A stretch of 58,744 nucleotides of DNA, taken from assembly GCF_004348995.1 (NCBI RefSeq), contig NZ_SMKQ01000030.1:1-58744 (forward strand). The letters are read 5' to 3'. Under the pieces are notes generated by a model. The model was not told the origin of the DNA. It made no database searches and saw only the letters and a program-made list of their open reading frames with translations. This DNA comes from Nonomuraea terrae (GTDB lineage: Bacteria; Actinomycetota; Actinomycetes; Streptosporangiales; Streptosporangiaceae). Every line of letters begins with the position of its first letter. The first letter of the stretch is position 1. This document shows, piece after piece, positions 34,396 to 43,488 of this stretch. Position numbers and translations under genes: made by a program.

Positions 34396-35253
34396 ATGCA
34401 ATTGGGTCAAACAGGTCTTTGGAGTATCGAGCTGCGGATGGCTGATCCGCACGAGATCGCCGATGCTGCCGCCGAGCTCGATGAACTGGGCTGGGGCGCA
34501 TTGTGGATACCGGGGCTGGGCGGCGGTGACATCCTCGGTGACTCAGAACGTCTGCTGCGGGCCACCCGCAACGCGATGGTGGCTGTCGGGGTCGCGAGCA
34601 TCTGGCGTCATCAGCCCGCCGACATGGCGGCAGGGCACGCGCGCCTGCAGAGCACCTACGGCCGTCGGCATCTGCTCGGCCTCGGCGTCAGCGACCCGGC
34701 AGCAGCGCGGAGTGCGGGACAACCGTATCGGCCCCTGGCCGACATGGCCGCCTACCTGGACCGGCTCGAACAAGCTCCCGCGCCGGTGCCCGCGGGCGAG
34801 CGAGTCATGGCGGCGCTCGGCCCCAAGATGACCGAACTTGCGGGACGACGCACCGCAGGCGTCCATCCGTTCATGGTCACCCCCGAATACACCGCCGCAG
34901 CACGCGAGCAGTTGGGTGACGGACCGGTCATCGCGCCATACCAGGCCGTCGTCCTCGAAGAGGATCCCGGCAAGGCCCGCACTGCAGCACGCGACTTCCT
35001 GGGTGTGTTCCTCGGCATGGACCACTACGCCCGAAGCCTGCTCCGCCAGGGGTTCACCGAGGACGACCTCGCCCACGGCGGGAGCGATCGTCTCATCGAC
35101 AGCGTCGTGGCCTGGGGTGACGTCGGGGCCATCGGCATGCGCATCAGCGCACACCACCAGGCCGGTGCCGACCATGTCTGCCTGCACGTCGTGGGCGCGG
35201 ACTCGGCGATGCCTCTGCCCGAGTGGCGAAAGCTGGCGTCGCTCGCCTCCTGA
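34396..35253 (+). CDS. F420-dependent LLM-class oxidoreductase
   Basis: This 285-residue luciferase-like monooxygenase-fold protein has ELDELGWGALWIPGLGGGD early on, VAVGVASIWRHQPADMAAGH, YGRRHLLGLGVSD, and a C-terminal barrel end. This pattern is typical of the TIGR03620-type F420 family. It probably uses reduced F420 rather than FMN; the substrate is unknown. The frame is open upstream into the SDR remnant, but the family-like sequence begins at ATG 34396 (MQLGQTGLWSIELR). Only a weak AAGG precedes it. It may formerly have been transcribed with the SDR under TetR control. Confidence 0.82.
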   Translation: MQLGQTGLWSIELRMADPHEIADAAAELDELGWGALWIPGLGGGDILGDSERLLRATRNAMVAVGVASIWRHQPADMAAGHARLQSTYGRRHLLGLGVSDPAAARSAGQPYRPLADMAAYLDRLEQAPAPVPAGERVMAALGPKMTELAGRRTAGVHPFMVTPEYTAAAREQLGDGPVIAPYQAVVLEEDPGKARTAARDFLGVFLGMDHYARSLLRQGFTEDDLAHGGSDRLIDSVVAWGDVGAIGMRISAHHQAGADHVCLHVVGADSAMPLPEWRKLASLAS

Positions 35254-35492
35254 CCGCTACGCCGATCCCCGACCGATCCACGGGCATTCATGCCCTCACC
35301 ACCCCCGGCAACCCGAAGAGCCGGCAACCGAGTGATGATGCCACGCTCACGCGGACCGTTCACGGTCGCCGCTGCGCCTGGTCGCCCGCGGGGGATTCGG
35401 CTTCGACGTGCCGGTTCCAGCGGCGAGTGTGCGGCCCCTGATCGCCCTGCGCGCTGTGGAGGACCGTCGAATCCGCCAGACCTGCCGGCTCT

Positions 35493-35514
35493 GGGCCAAG
35501 TCTCGTCTTGGCCC
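35493..35514. terminator. Hairpin between the LLM gene and the amidohydrolase gene
   Basis: GGGCCAAG-TCTCGT-CTTGGCCC followed by CCCCTTT. It lies 24 bp before the amidohydrolase ATG, so it may end the upstream transcript or act as an attenuator. Confidence 0.55.
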
Positions 35515-35537
35515 CCCTTTCCGATTGGTATCTCCAG

Positions 35538-35762
35538 ATGAATTCCTTCGCTGTACACGCCGGTTCGTTGTTCGACGGTTTTACGGCCTCCGGCCCGGCA
35601 ACGGTGTACATCACCGACCACCGCATCGTGCGCGTGGACCGTACGGGCGCCCTGCCCACCGACGGCAGGAGCGTCATCAACCTGGGCTCGCAGGCCTGCC
35701 TGCTGCCCGGCCTCATCGACAGCCACACGCACCTGTCCTTCGACGCCGGCCCGGACCCGTGA
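35538..35762 (+). pseudogene. Amidohydrolase, N-terminal part of a split gene
   Basis: This 74-residue frame (FAVHAGSLFDGFTASGPATV, then LPGLIDSHTHLSFDAGPDP) holds the beta-sandwich start and the H-x-H metal motif of imidazolonepropionase-like metal-dependent hydrolases. It stops at TGA 35760-35762. The following frame begins at GTG 35759 and continues the protein without a gap, so a single-base lesion (or an error) splits one gene. Confidence 0.75.
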
Positions 35763-36718
35763 CCTCGCTGGCCGCCACCGATGACGCCGACCTGCTGACA
35801 CACATGCGGGCCGCCGCCCGGTCGGCCCTGCATGCGGGCATCACCACCATCCGCGACCTCGGTGACCGCGACCATCTTTCGTTGGCCCTCGTCGAAGAGT
35901 TGACCCAGCATCCGGAGCAGGGCCCTGAGATTCTCACTTCCGGCCCTCCGCTGACCACGCGGGGCGGTCACTGCCACTTCTTCGGCGGTGAGGTCGAAGG
36001 GCCGGAGGCGCTGCGAGCCGCTGTACGCGAGCGCCACAGCCGGGGCTGCGCCGTCATCAAGATCATGGTCAGTGGCGGCAACCTGACGCCTGGTTCCGTG
36101 CCGCCGCACCAGTCGCAGTACAGCATTGGCGACCTGCGCGCGGTGGTGGACGAAGCGCACAGACTCGGGCTGCCCGTGGCTGCGCACGCGCATGGCGTCC
36201 AGGCCATCAACGACGCGCTCGAAGCGGGCGTCGACAGTCTGGAGCACGTCAGTTTCCTGACCCCCAACGGAGTGGATTCCAACTCCGGCCTGCTCGACGC
36301 CATTGTGGAGAGCGGCAGTTTCGTGAGCCTGACCTTGGGCTGGGATCGCTTCGTGGCGGTCGAACTCCCCAAAGCCATAGCCGCACACCTTGACAGAATC
36401 CTCGCGGCGTACCGAGACATGCACAGACTCGGCGCCAAGATCGTCATCGGTTCGGACGCGGGCATCGCCCCAGACAAGCCCCACGACGTCCTCCCCCACG
36501 GAGTCGGCGACCTGGTCCGGCTGGGCATCCCTCCCGTCGACGCGCTGATCTCGGTGACCAGCTTGGCGGCCAGGTTGTGTCGCGTGGAAGGTCGCAAGGG
36601 ACGAATCGCTGCCGGTGCCGACGCGGACCTCCTCGCCGTCAACGGCAACCCCTTGCAGAACCCCGCCGCGCTCCTGGATGTACAGGCTGTCTTCCGCGCC
36701 GGTGTCCGCGTGCGATGA
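35759..36718 (+). pseudogene. Amidohydrolase, C-terminal part of the split gene
   Basis: These 319 residues contain the rest of the TIM-barrel metallohydrolase: ITTIRDLGDRDHLSL, GGHCHFFGGEVEG, VIKIMVSGGNLTPG, LPVAAHAHGVQAINDALEAGVDSLEH (metal histidines), KIVIGSDAGIAPDKP (catalytic Asp), and a C-terminal GRIAAGADADLLAVNGNPL. It lacks the H-x-H carried by the first frame, so it is useless alone. GTGA overlap would allow coupled translation of two chains, but a simple frameshift is more likely. Confidence 0.75.
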
Positions 36719-36881
36719 CCATACGCGTTACCTCCGCGTCCGAACCGTCGCGGCTGCTCACGCATCCCGGGCCTTAGTGCTCGAGGCCGACGAGGTGCCT
36801 TCCCCACAGCATTTGCACCGTCCGATACGGACGGGGCAGGCCGGCATGACATCCGATCCCCTCCAGAAAGAGTTCCCCGCC

Positions 36882-37922
36882 ATGGACCACAACAGCGAAG
36901 ACACAAAGTTCAGCCGGCGCTGGCTGCTCAGGACGGCGACAGTCGGCGCCGCCGCCGCGCCGCTCCTCGCCGGAGGCACATCGCAGGCCCTCGCCCGGCC
37001 GGCGGCCGGGATGAAGCTCACGCCCGCCACCCGCCTGCCCGGCCTGCCGAAGGGCTTCTGGAAGACCTTCACCAGCCGATACGTCGACGTCGACGGGCTG
37101 CGGCTGCACGCGGTGACCGGCGGGGACGGCCCTGCGGTCCTCTTCATCGGCGGCTGGCCGCAGACGTGGTACGCCTGGCGGCACGTGCTGCCCGCCTTCG
37201 CACGGGACTTCAGCGTTGTCGCGATCGACTCCCGCGGAGTGGGCCTGTCGGCCAAACCCGCTTCGGGCTACGACTCGGGCACCCTCGCCGACGACTCGGT
37301 GAAGCTCATGAAGGTGCTGGGTCACAAACGTTTCGCCCTGGTGACCCACGACGTGGGCGCCTGGACGGGGTACGCGCTCGCCTCGGACCACCCGACGGCC
37401 GTGGACCGGTTCGTGGCCATGGAGACGATCACTCCTGGTCTCACCGAACCCGGCGCCCTGCTGATCCCGGGACAGCTGAACAACCTGCTGTGGCACTTCC
37501 CGTTCAACCGGGTCGACGGCATCAACGAACAACTGGTACGGGGCCGGGAGGATCTCTACTTCAGGTACCAGTTCGCCTCCAAGGGCACGACGCCCACCTC
37601 GATGCCGGCCGTGGCCGTTCAGGTCTACGTCGACGCGCTCAAGTCGAGCCCGCAGGCGCTGCGCAGCAGTTTCGAGTTCTACCGCGCCATCGACGAGATC
37701 ATCGCCCAGAACACCGAGCGCAAGAAGACCAAGCTCAAGATGCCGGTCCTCGCCGTCGCGGGCGAGCGAGGCGTCGGCCCCGGCGTGGAGACGGAGATGC
37801 GGTCCGTCGCCACGAACGTGAGCAGCGTGCTCATCCCGGGGGCCGGTCACTTCCTCATGGACGAGAACCCCAATCAAGTGATCGCGGCCCTCAAGCCCTT
37901 CCTCGCTCCCTACCGGGGCTGA
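36882..37922 (+). CDS. Tat-exported alpha/beta hydrolase (epoxide hydrolase-like)
   Basis: The 346-residue protein begins with a twin-arginine signal (FSRRWLLRTATVGAAAAPLLAGG...ALA) and is therefore probably exported folded. The hydrolase core has the oxyanion region FIGGWPQTWYAWRHVLPAFA, the nucleophile elbow VTHDVGAWTGY with Asp as nucleophile, and the catalytic His in GAGHFLMDENP. An Asp nucleophile fits epoxide hydrolases and haloalkane dehalogenases. ATG 36882 has AAAGAG upstream; ATG 36846 is an alternative. Confidence 0.85.
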   Translation: MDHNSEDTKFSRRWLLRTATVGAAAAPLLAGGTSQALARPAAGMKLTPATRLPGLPKGFWKTFTSRYVDVDGLRLHAVTGGDGPAVLFIGGWPQTWYAWRHVLPAFARDFSVVAIDSRGVGLSAKPASGYDSGTLADDSVKLMKVLGHKRFALVTHDVGAWTGYALASDHPTAVDRFVAMETITPGLTEPGALLIPGQLNNLLWHFPFNRVDGINEQLVRGREDLYFRYQFASKGTTPTSMPAVAVQVYVDALKSSPQALRSSFEFYRAIDEIIAQNTERKKTKLKMPVLAVAGERGVGPGVETEMRSVATNVSSVLIPGAGHFLMDENPNQVIAALKPFLAPYRG

Positions 37923-38104
37923 GCCAGGTCGTGGATTCACCCGTTCGGAAGACTGATGCTGATCACGATGAATACCTGGATCCACCACTCGAGTCGCCGC
38001 AACCGGATGCGACACAGCACTGAGGTGTCCAGCAAGCAGGCCAGCCCGGCGATGGAGGCCATGGCGCTGACAACGCCTGCGAAACCGTGGACCCGGTGTC
38101 CGCG

Positions 38105-38539
38105 CTAGCGGGGTGCGGCGAGGACGTCACGGAGTACGTCCTCCAGCGTGACACGGGCCAACTCGCGCCTCAACGTCTCCTCGATGCCCTCGTAGATGCC
38201 CTGCATCGCCGGCTGGATGCCGTAGCCGATCACACAATCCTGATCGGGAGCGGCGCGGTGCATCGCGAAGAGGGGACCGGGTTCGACCGCCTGGTGCACG
38301 TCGAGCAACGTGATCGACCCCAGTTCGCGCGCCATCGCCCAGCCCGCGCCCACGCCCCGCCGGGACTCGACGAGCCCTGCCTTGCGAAGCTCGCCTAGCA
38401 GTCGCCTGATTACCACGGGATTGGTGTTCGCGCTGGTCGCAATCTGCTCAGAGGTGGCGACCTCATGGCCCTGGCGCTGGTAGAGGCCGATCCAAGCCAG
38501 CGCGTGGGCGGCGATGGTCAACCTGCTGTTGGCGCTCAT
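38105..38539 (-). CDS. Rrf2-family transcriptional regulator
   Basis: This 144-residue winged-helix regulator (MSANSRLTIAAHALAWIGLY, ATSEQIATSANTNPVVIRRLLGELRKAGLVESRRG, GSITLLDVHQAVEPG) belongs to Rrf2. The three-cysteine Fe-S cluster of IscR/NsrR is not present; only one Cys is seen, in QDCVIGYG. It may therefore sense redox or a ligand by other means. It diverges from the SDR at 38672, and a perfect CGTAAC/GTTACG palindrome lies just before its ATG. Confidence 0.85.
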   Translation of the reverse strand: MSANSRLTIAAHALAWIGLYQRQGHEVATSEQIATSANTNPVVIRRLLGELRKAGLVESRRGVGAGWAMARELGSITLLDVHQAVEPGPLFAMHRAAPDQDCVIGYGIQPAMQGIYEGIEETLRRELARVTLEDVLRDVLAAPR

Positions 38540-38557
38540 GAACCTCATCCCCTCGGC

Positions 38558-38576
38558 CGTAACGCTCCATGTTACG
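38558..38576. promoter_or_regulatory. Palindromic operator before the Rrf2 gene
   Basis: CGTAAC-GCTCCAT-GTTACG, a perfect 6-bp inverted repeat with a 7-base centre. TGTAAC and CGTAAC half-like words recur at 38587 and 38614 in the same divergent region. Confidence 0.6.
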
Positions 38577-38671
38577 GCCACCTAAATGTAACAACTTTGG
38601 TTGCGATCATTCTGTCGTAACCACTAACGTTCTGACAGCTAGTTCAGCGATCTAACAGAGAGGCATGAAGA

Positions 38672-39427
38672 ATGAACAAGCCGTTCACAGGCAAGGTGGC
38701 TCTGGTCACGGGAGGGTCCCGCGGACTGGGAGCCGCGACCGTACGACTGCTGGCCGAGCAAGGCGCCGACGTCGCGTTCACCTACGCCAGCTCTGATGAG
38801 CAGGCGAAGGCCGTCGTCGAGGAGGTTCGCGGCAAGGGGGCGAAGGCCGTCGCCCTCAAGACCGACCAGGCGGACATGGGCCGCGCGCCGGCGCTGATCG
38901 ACGACGTGGTCGCGCACTTCGGCGGCCTGGACATCCTCGTCAACAACGCGGCGATCTCGGTGGAGCAAGGCCGTACCGTGGACGACCCGGACGCCGACAC
39001 CACCGCACTCGACCTCATGCACGCCACCAACTATCTCGGCGTGATCGCCACCATCCGGGCCGCCTCCAGGGTGCTGCGCACGGGGGGGCGCATCATCACG
39101 GTGAGTTCGGGACTGGGTTCGCGCGTCGGCGTCCCGGGCCTGGCCGACTACTCAGCGACCAAGTCGGGAGTCGAGAGGTACACCATGGGCGTCGCCCGAG
39201 ACCTTGGCCACCGGGGCATCACGGCCAACGTCGTGGAGGCCGGGCTGATGGAGAGCGGGATGGAGCCGCCGGACGCCGAGACCCTCAAGGCCCTGCTCAG
39301 CTCGCTGTCACTGCAGCGCATGGGCCACCCCGACGAGATCGCCGCGGCGATCGTCTTCCTGGCGAGCCCTGCCGCGTCGTACATCACGGGCGCGGTGCTG
39401 GACGCCCATGGCGGCTACAACGCCTGA
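38672..39427 (+). CDS. Short-chain dehydrogenase/reductase
   Basis: This complete 251-residue SDR has the cofactor motif VTGGSRGLGAATVRLL, LDILVNNAAIS, the catalytic Ser in IITVSSGLGS, and the YSATK active site. The C-terminal GHPDEIAAAIVFLASPAASYITGAVL is classical. AGAGG precedes the ATG. It is divergent from the Rrf2 gene, which probably represses it, as is common for Rrf2/SDR pairs in actinomycetes. The substrate is unknown. Confidence 0.9.
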   Translation: MNKPFTGKVALVTGGSRGLGAATVRLLAEQGADVAFTYASSDEQAKAVVEEVRGKGAKAVALKTDQADMGRAPALIDDVVAHFGGLDILVNNAAISVEQGRTVDDPDADTTALDLMHATNYLGVIATIRAASRVLRTGGRIITVSSGLGSRVGVPGLADYSATKSGVERYTMGVARDLGHRGITANVVEAGLMESGMEPPDAETLKALLSSLSLQRMGHPDEIAAAIVFLASPAASYITGAVLDAHGGYNA

Positions 39428-39437
39428 CTTGACTCAA

Positions 39438-39466
39438 TAGTAGTCAGCTGCCTAGGCTGACTACTA
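39438..39466. promoter_or_regulatory. Long perfect palindrome before the epimerase gene
   Basis: TAGTAGTCAGC and GCTGACTACTA form an 11-bp inverted repeat around TGCCTAG, 24 bp before the GTG start. TTGACT at 39429 could be the -35 box. This length and AT-bordered symmetry fit a HxlR- or MarR-type operator. Confidence 0.75.
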
Positions 39467-39489
39467 AATCATGAAGCTAGGAGAGATAC

Positions 39490-40080
39490 GTGAGGATATT
39501 TCTAGCCGGCGCGTCCGGCGTGATCGGGCAGCGGCTGATACCCCGCCTGGTCGAAAAAGGGCACGTGGTCGGCGGCATGACCCGCTCGCCCGGCAAGACG
39601 GAGCTGCTGGCCCGGCTCGGCGCCGAACCGATCCTGTGCGACGTCTTCGACCGCAACGCGTTGATCAAGGCGGTCCGCGACTTCAACCCGGACATCATCC
39701 TGAATGAACTGACCGATCTGCCCGACGAGGTGGAGAAGATCGGTGAGCACGTGGAGCTGAACGCACGCATCCGTACCGAGGGCAACCAGAACCTGATCGA
39801 AGCGGCCCGGCAGAGCGGATCGCCGAAGATCCTCGCCCAGACCGTCGCCTGGCAGTTGCCGGACGGCCCCGACGCCGAGGCCGTCGTCGAGCTGGAACGT
39901 TCCGTTCTCGCCGAGGGCGGCGTCGTGCTCAGCTACGGACAGTTCTACGGGCCCGGCACCTACAACGAACAGCGGATCCCCGCGGAGCCTCGCGTCCAGA
40001 TCGACCGCGCCGCCGACCGTACTGTAGAGCTGCTCGACGCGCCGTCAGGCGTCGTCGTCATCACCGATCAGCCCGCGTAG
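39490..40080 (+). CDS. NAD-dependent epimerase/dehydratase family (short atypical SDR)
   Basis: This 196-residue Rossmann protein has FLAGASGVIGQRLIPRLVEKGHVVGGMTRS at the N-terminus, GNQNLIEAARQSG, and SYGQFYGPGTYNE near the end. It is shorter than full epimerases (about 300 residues) but agrees in length with the small NmrA/epimerase-like group. GTG 39490 follows AGGAGAG. The strong palindrome upstream and the HxlR gene downstream suggest it was the target of that regulator. Confidence 0.8.
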   Translation: MRIFLAGASGVIGQRLIPRLVEKGHVVGGMTRSPGKTELLARLGAEPILCDVFDRNALIKAVRDFNPDIILNELTDLPDEVEKIGEHVELNARIRTEGNQNLIEAARQSGSPKILAQTVAWQLPDGPDAEAVVELERSVLAEGGVVLSYGQFYGPGTYNEQRIPAEPRVQIDRAADRTVELLDAPSGVVVITDQPA

Positions 40081-40114
40081 GAGTCGGGGGACGTCATGCC
40101 GCTCTCATGCGAAG

Positions 40115-40575
40115 GTGTACTGGCGGCTGGACAACTGCTCGATCGGCAAGTCGACGGAGGTCATCAGCACGCGGTCGTCGATGCTGATCCTGCGTGAGGC
40201 CTTCTACGGCACGATCCGGTTCGACGACTTCGTCCGGCGGACGAAGGTCGGCGACGCGATCGTCGCGGCGCGGCTCAAGGACCTGACCGACATCGGCCTG
40301 TTCACCAAGCAGCCCTACCGGGAGCCGGGCAAGCAGACCCGCTACGAATACCTCCTGACGGAGAAGGGCGGGGACCTGTTCTCTGCCGTGTTCGCGCTCA
40401 TGCAGTGGGCAACAAGCACCTGCAGGGCGAGGACGGCGGGCCACTGCGCCTCGTGAAACAGGGCACCGGCGAGCCCGTCGTGATCGGCGCGCGCACCGCG
40501 TCCGGCAAGGACGTCGAGCTCGAAGACCTCGCCATCGTGGCGCACGGCGACTGGGCCGGCCCGCGGAGCGGCTGA
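40115..40575 (+). pseudogene. HxlR-family regulator with a one-base frameshift
   Basis: GTG 40115 begins VYWRLDNCSIGKSTEVISTR and runs through the winged HTH (RFDDFVRRTKVGDAIVAARLKDL, YREPGKQTRYEYLLTEKG) to ALMQW. There one base is missing near 40408, and the end continues in the next frame (NKHLQGEDGGPLRLV...DLAIVAHGDW). The intact paralogue at 46052 shows the same order without the break. The conserved Cys in DNCSIGK is retained. Confidence 0.85.
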
Positions 40576-40661
40576 CCGTCCACCCGGCCTGGTCCAACCT
40601 AGGCCCGTTCATCCGGGCCGGTCCATCCCGGCCACCGTCAATTTCTCAGGCCACCGCGCCC

Positions 40662-41915
40662 ATGCGCGCGTGGTCTCTTCAGGGACCCGTTTTGTCATCT
40701 CAAGTAACCGCCGGGAAGCACGCGACCCCCCGCCGACGCACTCTCCCCGCCGGACTCGCCCTGACGGGCGCGGCGCTCGCGTTCACCAGTCTCTACCTCG
40801 CGGCAGGCGCGCTGACGCCGCTGCTGGTGCTCTACAAACAGCAGTGGAACTTCCCGCCGTCGCTCCTCACCCTGGCGTTCGCCGTGTACGCGATCGGCTT
40901 CCTCGCCGCCGTCCTGACGCTGGGCTCGCTCTCCGACCACATCGGCCGGAGCCCGGTCCTGGTCGGAGCCCTCATCGTCCAGCTCGTATCGAACGTCCTG
41001 TTCCTCCTCGCCTCGGACATCGGATGGGTGATCGCCGGCCGGATCGTGCAGGGCGTCGCCAGCGGCGCCGCGACAGCCGCCTTCACCGCGGCGCTCGTGG
41101 AACTCGCCCCTGCGGGCAGGAAGAGGCTCGGCACGATCCTCGGCAGCGCCGGCCTGACCGGCGGTCTGGCCGCCGGATCCTTGCTGGCCGGCCTCGCGAT
41201 CCAGCTCACGCCCATGGCGAACCTCATCACCTTCACCGCCCTCATCGTCCTGACCGTTCTCGGAACCGTCGCCGTCGTCCTGTCCCCCGAGACCATGACC
41301 CGCACCCCCGGCGCGCTCCGCTCGATGGTCCCGCGCGTGGCGATCCCGCGCGCCGCCAGGAACGAGTTCGCCGCCGCGGCACCCGTGGTCGCCGCGGTCT
41401 GGATGCTCGCCGGCCTGTCCGGAGGATTGGCCCCGAACATGGTCCGCAGCGTCTTCCACCTGGACAGCGGCCTGCTCAACGGCCTGACCGGGTTCATCGC
41501 GCCCGCGGTCTCGACCGTCGTCGGGCTGTCTTTCGCCCGCATCGACCCGCGGCGGGCGATGACCATCGGCATCTACGCGTCCATCGTCGGGGCCGTCGGC
41601 ATCATCGGCGGTGTGTTCGCCGGAAGCCTGACCCTCATGATCATCGGGCAGGCCGTCGCCGGGGTCGGGTTCGGGGCGTCGTTCTCCGCGGCCCTGCGCC
41701 TCGTCTTCCCGCTCGCGGCGGCGCACCAGCGGGCGGGTGTCGTCGCCGGGATCTACGTCGTCTCCTACGTCGCCTTCGGCGTGCCCATCGTCATCGAGGG
41801 CCAACTCGTCGGCCCACTCGGCGAGGTCCCGGCCGTCGTCTGCTACACGGCCCTGACCGTCCTGCTCGCGCTCATCAGCCTCGTCGCCCAGACCCGCATG
41901 AGACACCGTGCCTGA
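40662..41915 (+). CDS. MFS transporter
   Basis: This 417-residue, 12-helix major facilitator has SLYLAAGALTPLLVLYKQQWNFPPSLL in helix 1-loop, the loop 2-3 motif LGSLSDHIGRSPVL, and motif GRIVQGVASGAATAAF in helix 4-5. It resembles CynX/NimT or drug-efflux carriers. The N-terminus is uncertain: ATG 40662 is used, but a TTG at 40692 is possible. It lies between the damaged HxlR gene and an SDR. Confidence 0.82.
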   Translation: MRAWSLQGPVLSSQVTAGKHATPRRRTLPAGLALTGAALAFTSLYLAAGALTPLLVLYKQQWNFPPSLLTLAFAVYAIGFLAAVLTLGSLSDHIGRSPVLVGALIVQLVSNVLFLLASDIGWVIAGRIVQGVASGAATAAFTAALVELAPAGRKRLGTILGSAGLTGGLAAGSLLAGLAIQLTPMANLITFTALIVLTVLGTVAVVLSPETMTRTPGALRSMVPRVAIPRAARNEFAAAAPVVAAVWMLAGLSGGLAPNMVRSVFHLDSGLLNGLTGFIAPAVSTVVGLSFARIDPRRAMTIGIYASIVGAVGIIGGVFAGSLTLMIIGQAVAGVGFGASFSAALRLVFPLAAAHQRAGVVAGIYVVSYVAFGVPIVIEGQLVGPLGEVPAVVCYTALTVLLALISLVAQTRMRHRA

Positions 41916-42142
41916 GCAAGGGCTCAGCTTGGGCCGACGGAGGGGACTTCGTCCGCGAACCGAATGGACCCGACTGGGCTCATCTTCACGTCCAACAGGC
42001 CCGTCACTCGTCGCCGCTTCGGACCGGCATCCCATCCGGATCGCCCATGGCACATCACGGAAAGCAGCCCGGACCCGGCGATCAGATCAGCCTTTCACAT
42101 CAATGCATGGTGCATCACCGTCATAAAGGAACGGACACCGCA

Positions 42143-43168
42143 ATGACGCTTATCTCTACTCCCTTCGCTGCGCGTACTACTGCGGCGGAGGTTCTGGCTG
42201 GGGTGGACCTGACCGGGCGCCGCATGATCGTCACGGGAGGAGCGTCGGGGGTGGGAACCGCAACGGTCCGCGCCCTCGCCGGCGCCGGCGCACGCGTCAC
42301 GATCGCCACCCGTAACCCCACCATCGCCAAGCCGCTCGTGGAGGAGTCCCCGAACATCGACGTCGCCGCGGTCGACCTCGCCGACCTGAACTCGGTGCGG
42401 GCCTTCTGCGCCGCCTGGGACGGACCGGTGGACGCCGTCGTCGCCAACGCGGGCGTGATGATGCTGCCCGAGCGCCAGGTCAACGCACAGGGCTGGGAGA
42501 TGCAGCTCGCCACCAACTACCTCGGCCACTTCGCGCTGGTGACGGGCCTGCGGACGGCCCTTCGGTCGGCGGAGGGGGCGCGCGTGGTCATGGTCGGTTC
42601 CGGTGCGCACCTGCTGGCGGGGGTCGACTTCGAGGACCCGCAGTTCGAGCGGAAGCCATACGACTCCAGGATCGCCTACGCACAGTCGAAGACCGCCGAC
42701 GTGCTGCTCGCCGTCGGGATCAGCCGCCGATGGGCGCAGGACGGCATCCACGCCAACGCCTGCGCTCCGGGGCAGATTCTGACGAACCTGCTGCGTCATC
42801 TGGATACGGCCACCCTACAGGCACTCGGCGCGATGGACTCGGACGGGAACGCGACCATTCCGGATCACTACAAGACGCCTGAGGAGGGGGCTGCCACCAG
42901 CGTCCTGCTCGCCGCGTCACCGCTCCTCGAAGGCGTGACCGGACGCTACTTCGAGAACAACCAGGAGGCCCCGGTCGTCGAGGGCGGCCCCCATCTCATG
43001 GCGGCGGGCGGCCCCGAGGCGATGGTGGACATGGTGGCCGAGTGGGCCGTCGATCCCGCCGCCGCGGACCGCCTCTGGGAGTACGCGTCCACGACCTTCC
43101 GCGACGCAGCGATCTCTCCGGCGCCTCGGTCTCACGCTGACCTCGCGCCCAAGGAAAGGACATCGTGA
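42143..43168 (+). CDS. Short-chain dehydrogenase/reductase (RDH/WWOX-like)
   Basis: This 341-residue SDR has the NADP motif MIVTGGASGVGTATVRALAGAG, NAGVMMLPE, the catalytic Ser in VMVGSGAHLL, and YAQSKTADVLL as the YxxxK site. Its C-terminal extension (EEGAATSVLLAASPLLEGVTGRYFEN) is typical of the retinol-dehydrogenase-like group. AAAGGAAC precedes ATG 42143. Its stop overlaps the GTG of a truncated amidase (GTGA), so the two were coupled. Confidence 0.88.
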   Translation: MTLISTPFAARTTAAEVLAGVDLTGRRMIVTGGASGVGTATVRALAGAGARVTIATRNPTIAKPLVEESPNIDVAAVDLADLNSVRAFCAAWDGPVDAVVANAGVMMLPERQVNAQGWEMQLATNYLGHFALVTGLRTALRSAEGARVVMVGSGAHLLAGVDFEDPQFERKPYDSRIAYAQSKTADVLLAVGISRRWAQDGIHANACAPGQILTNLLRHLDTATLQALGAMDSDGNATIPDHYKTPEEGAATSVLLAASPLLEGVTGRYFENNQEAPVVEGGPHLMAAGGPEAMVDMVAEWAVDPAAADRLWEYASTTFRDAAISPAPRSHADLAPKERTS

Positions 43169-43353
43169 GCACATCCGACCACGCCTACTCCACAGCGGCC
43201 GGGCTGATCGCGGCGATGGACGCCGGTACCGTCTCCGCGGTCGAGCTCACCGAGGCGGCGATCGAGCGGATCGAGCGCCAGGACGGCGACATCAACCCTG
43301 TCCTCGCCGGCTACCCGGCTCCCCCGCGCGACCTGTGCGCCTTCGGGAAGTAG
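43165..43353 (+). pseudogene. Amidase N-terminal fragment
   Basis: The 62-residue frame (YSTAAGLIAAMDAGTVSAVE, LTEAAIERIERQDGDINPV) matches the start of the amidase at 45996 almost position by position, then switches to unrelated residues and stops. The Ser-cisSer-Lys catalytic core is missing. 43354-43488 holds another short coding-like scrap (ALISIEGAVGAGYREDIAMA) without a start. Confidence 0.8.
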
Positions 43354-43488
43354 GCCATGTCACGGCTCCGGGCACGGCCATCAAGGGCGACGGCGCGAAA
43401 GCCCTGATCTCCATCGAGGGCGCGGTGGGTGCGGGATACCGAGAAGACATCGCGATGGCCCTCCACCTAGCAGGAAGGACTATGACCC

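Noticed and set aside
40670..42142. Upstream extension (about 490 codons) of the SDR frame at 42143 through the MFS gene
   Set aside because: The extension is Arg/Pro-rich shadow sequence of the transporter; the SDR begins at a good ATG with its own ribosome site.
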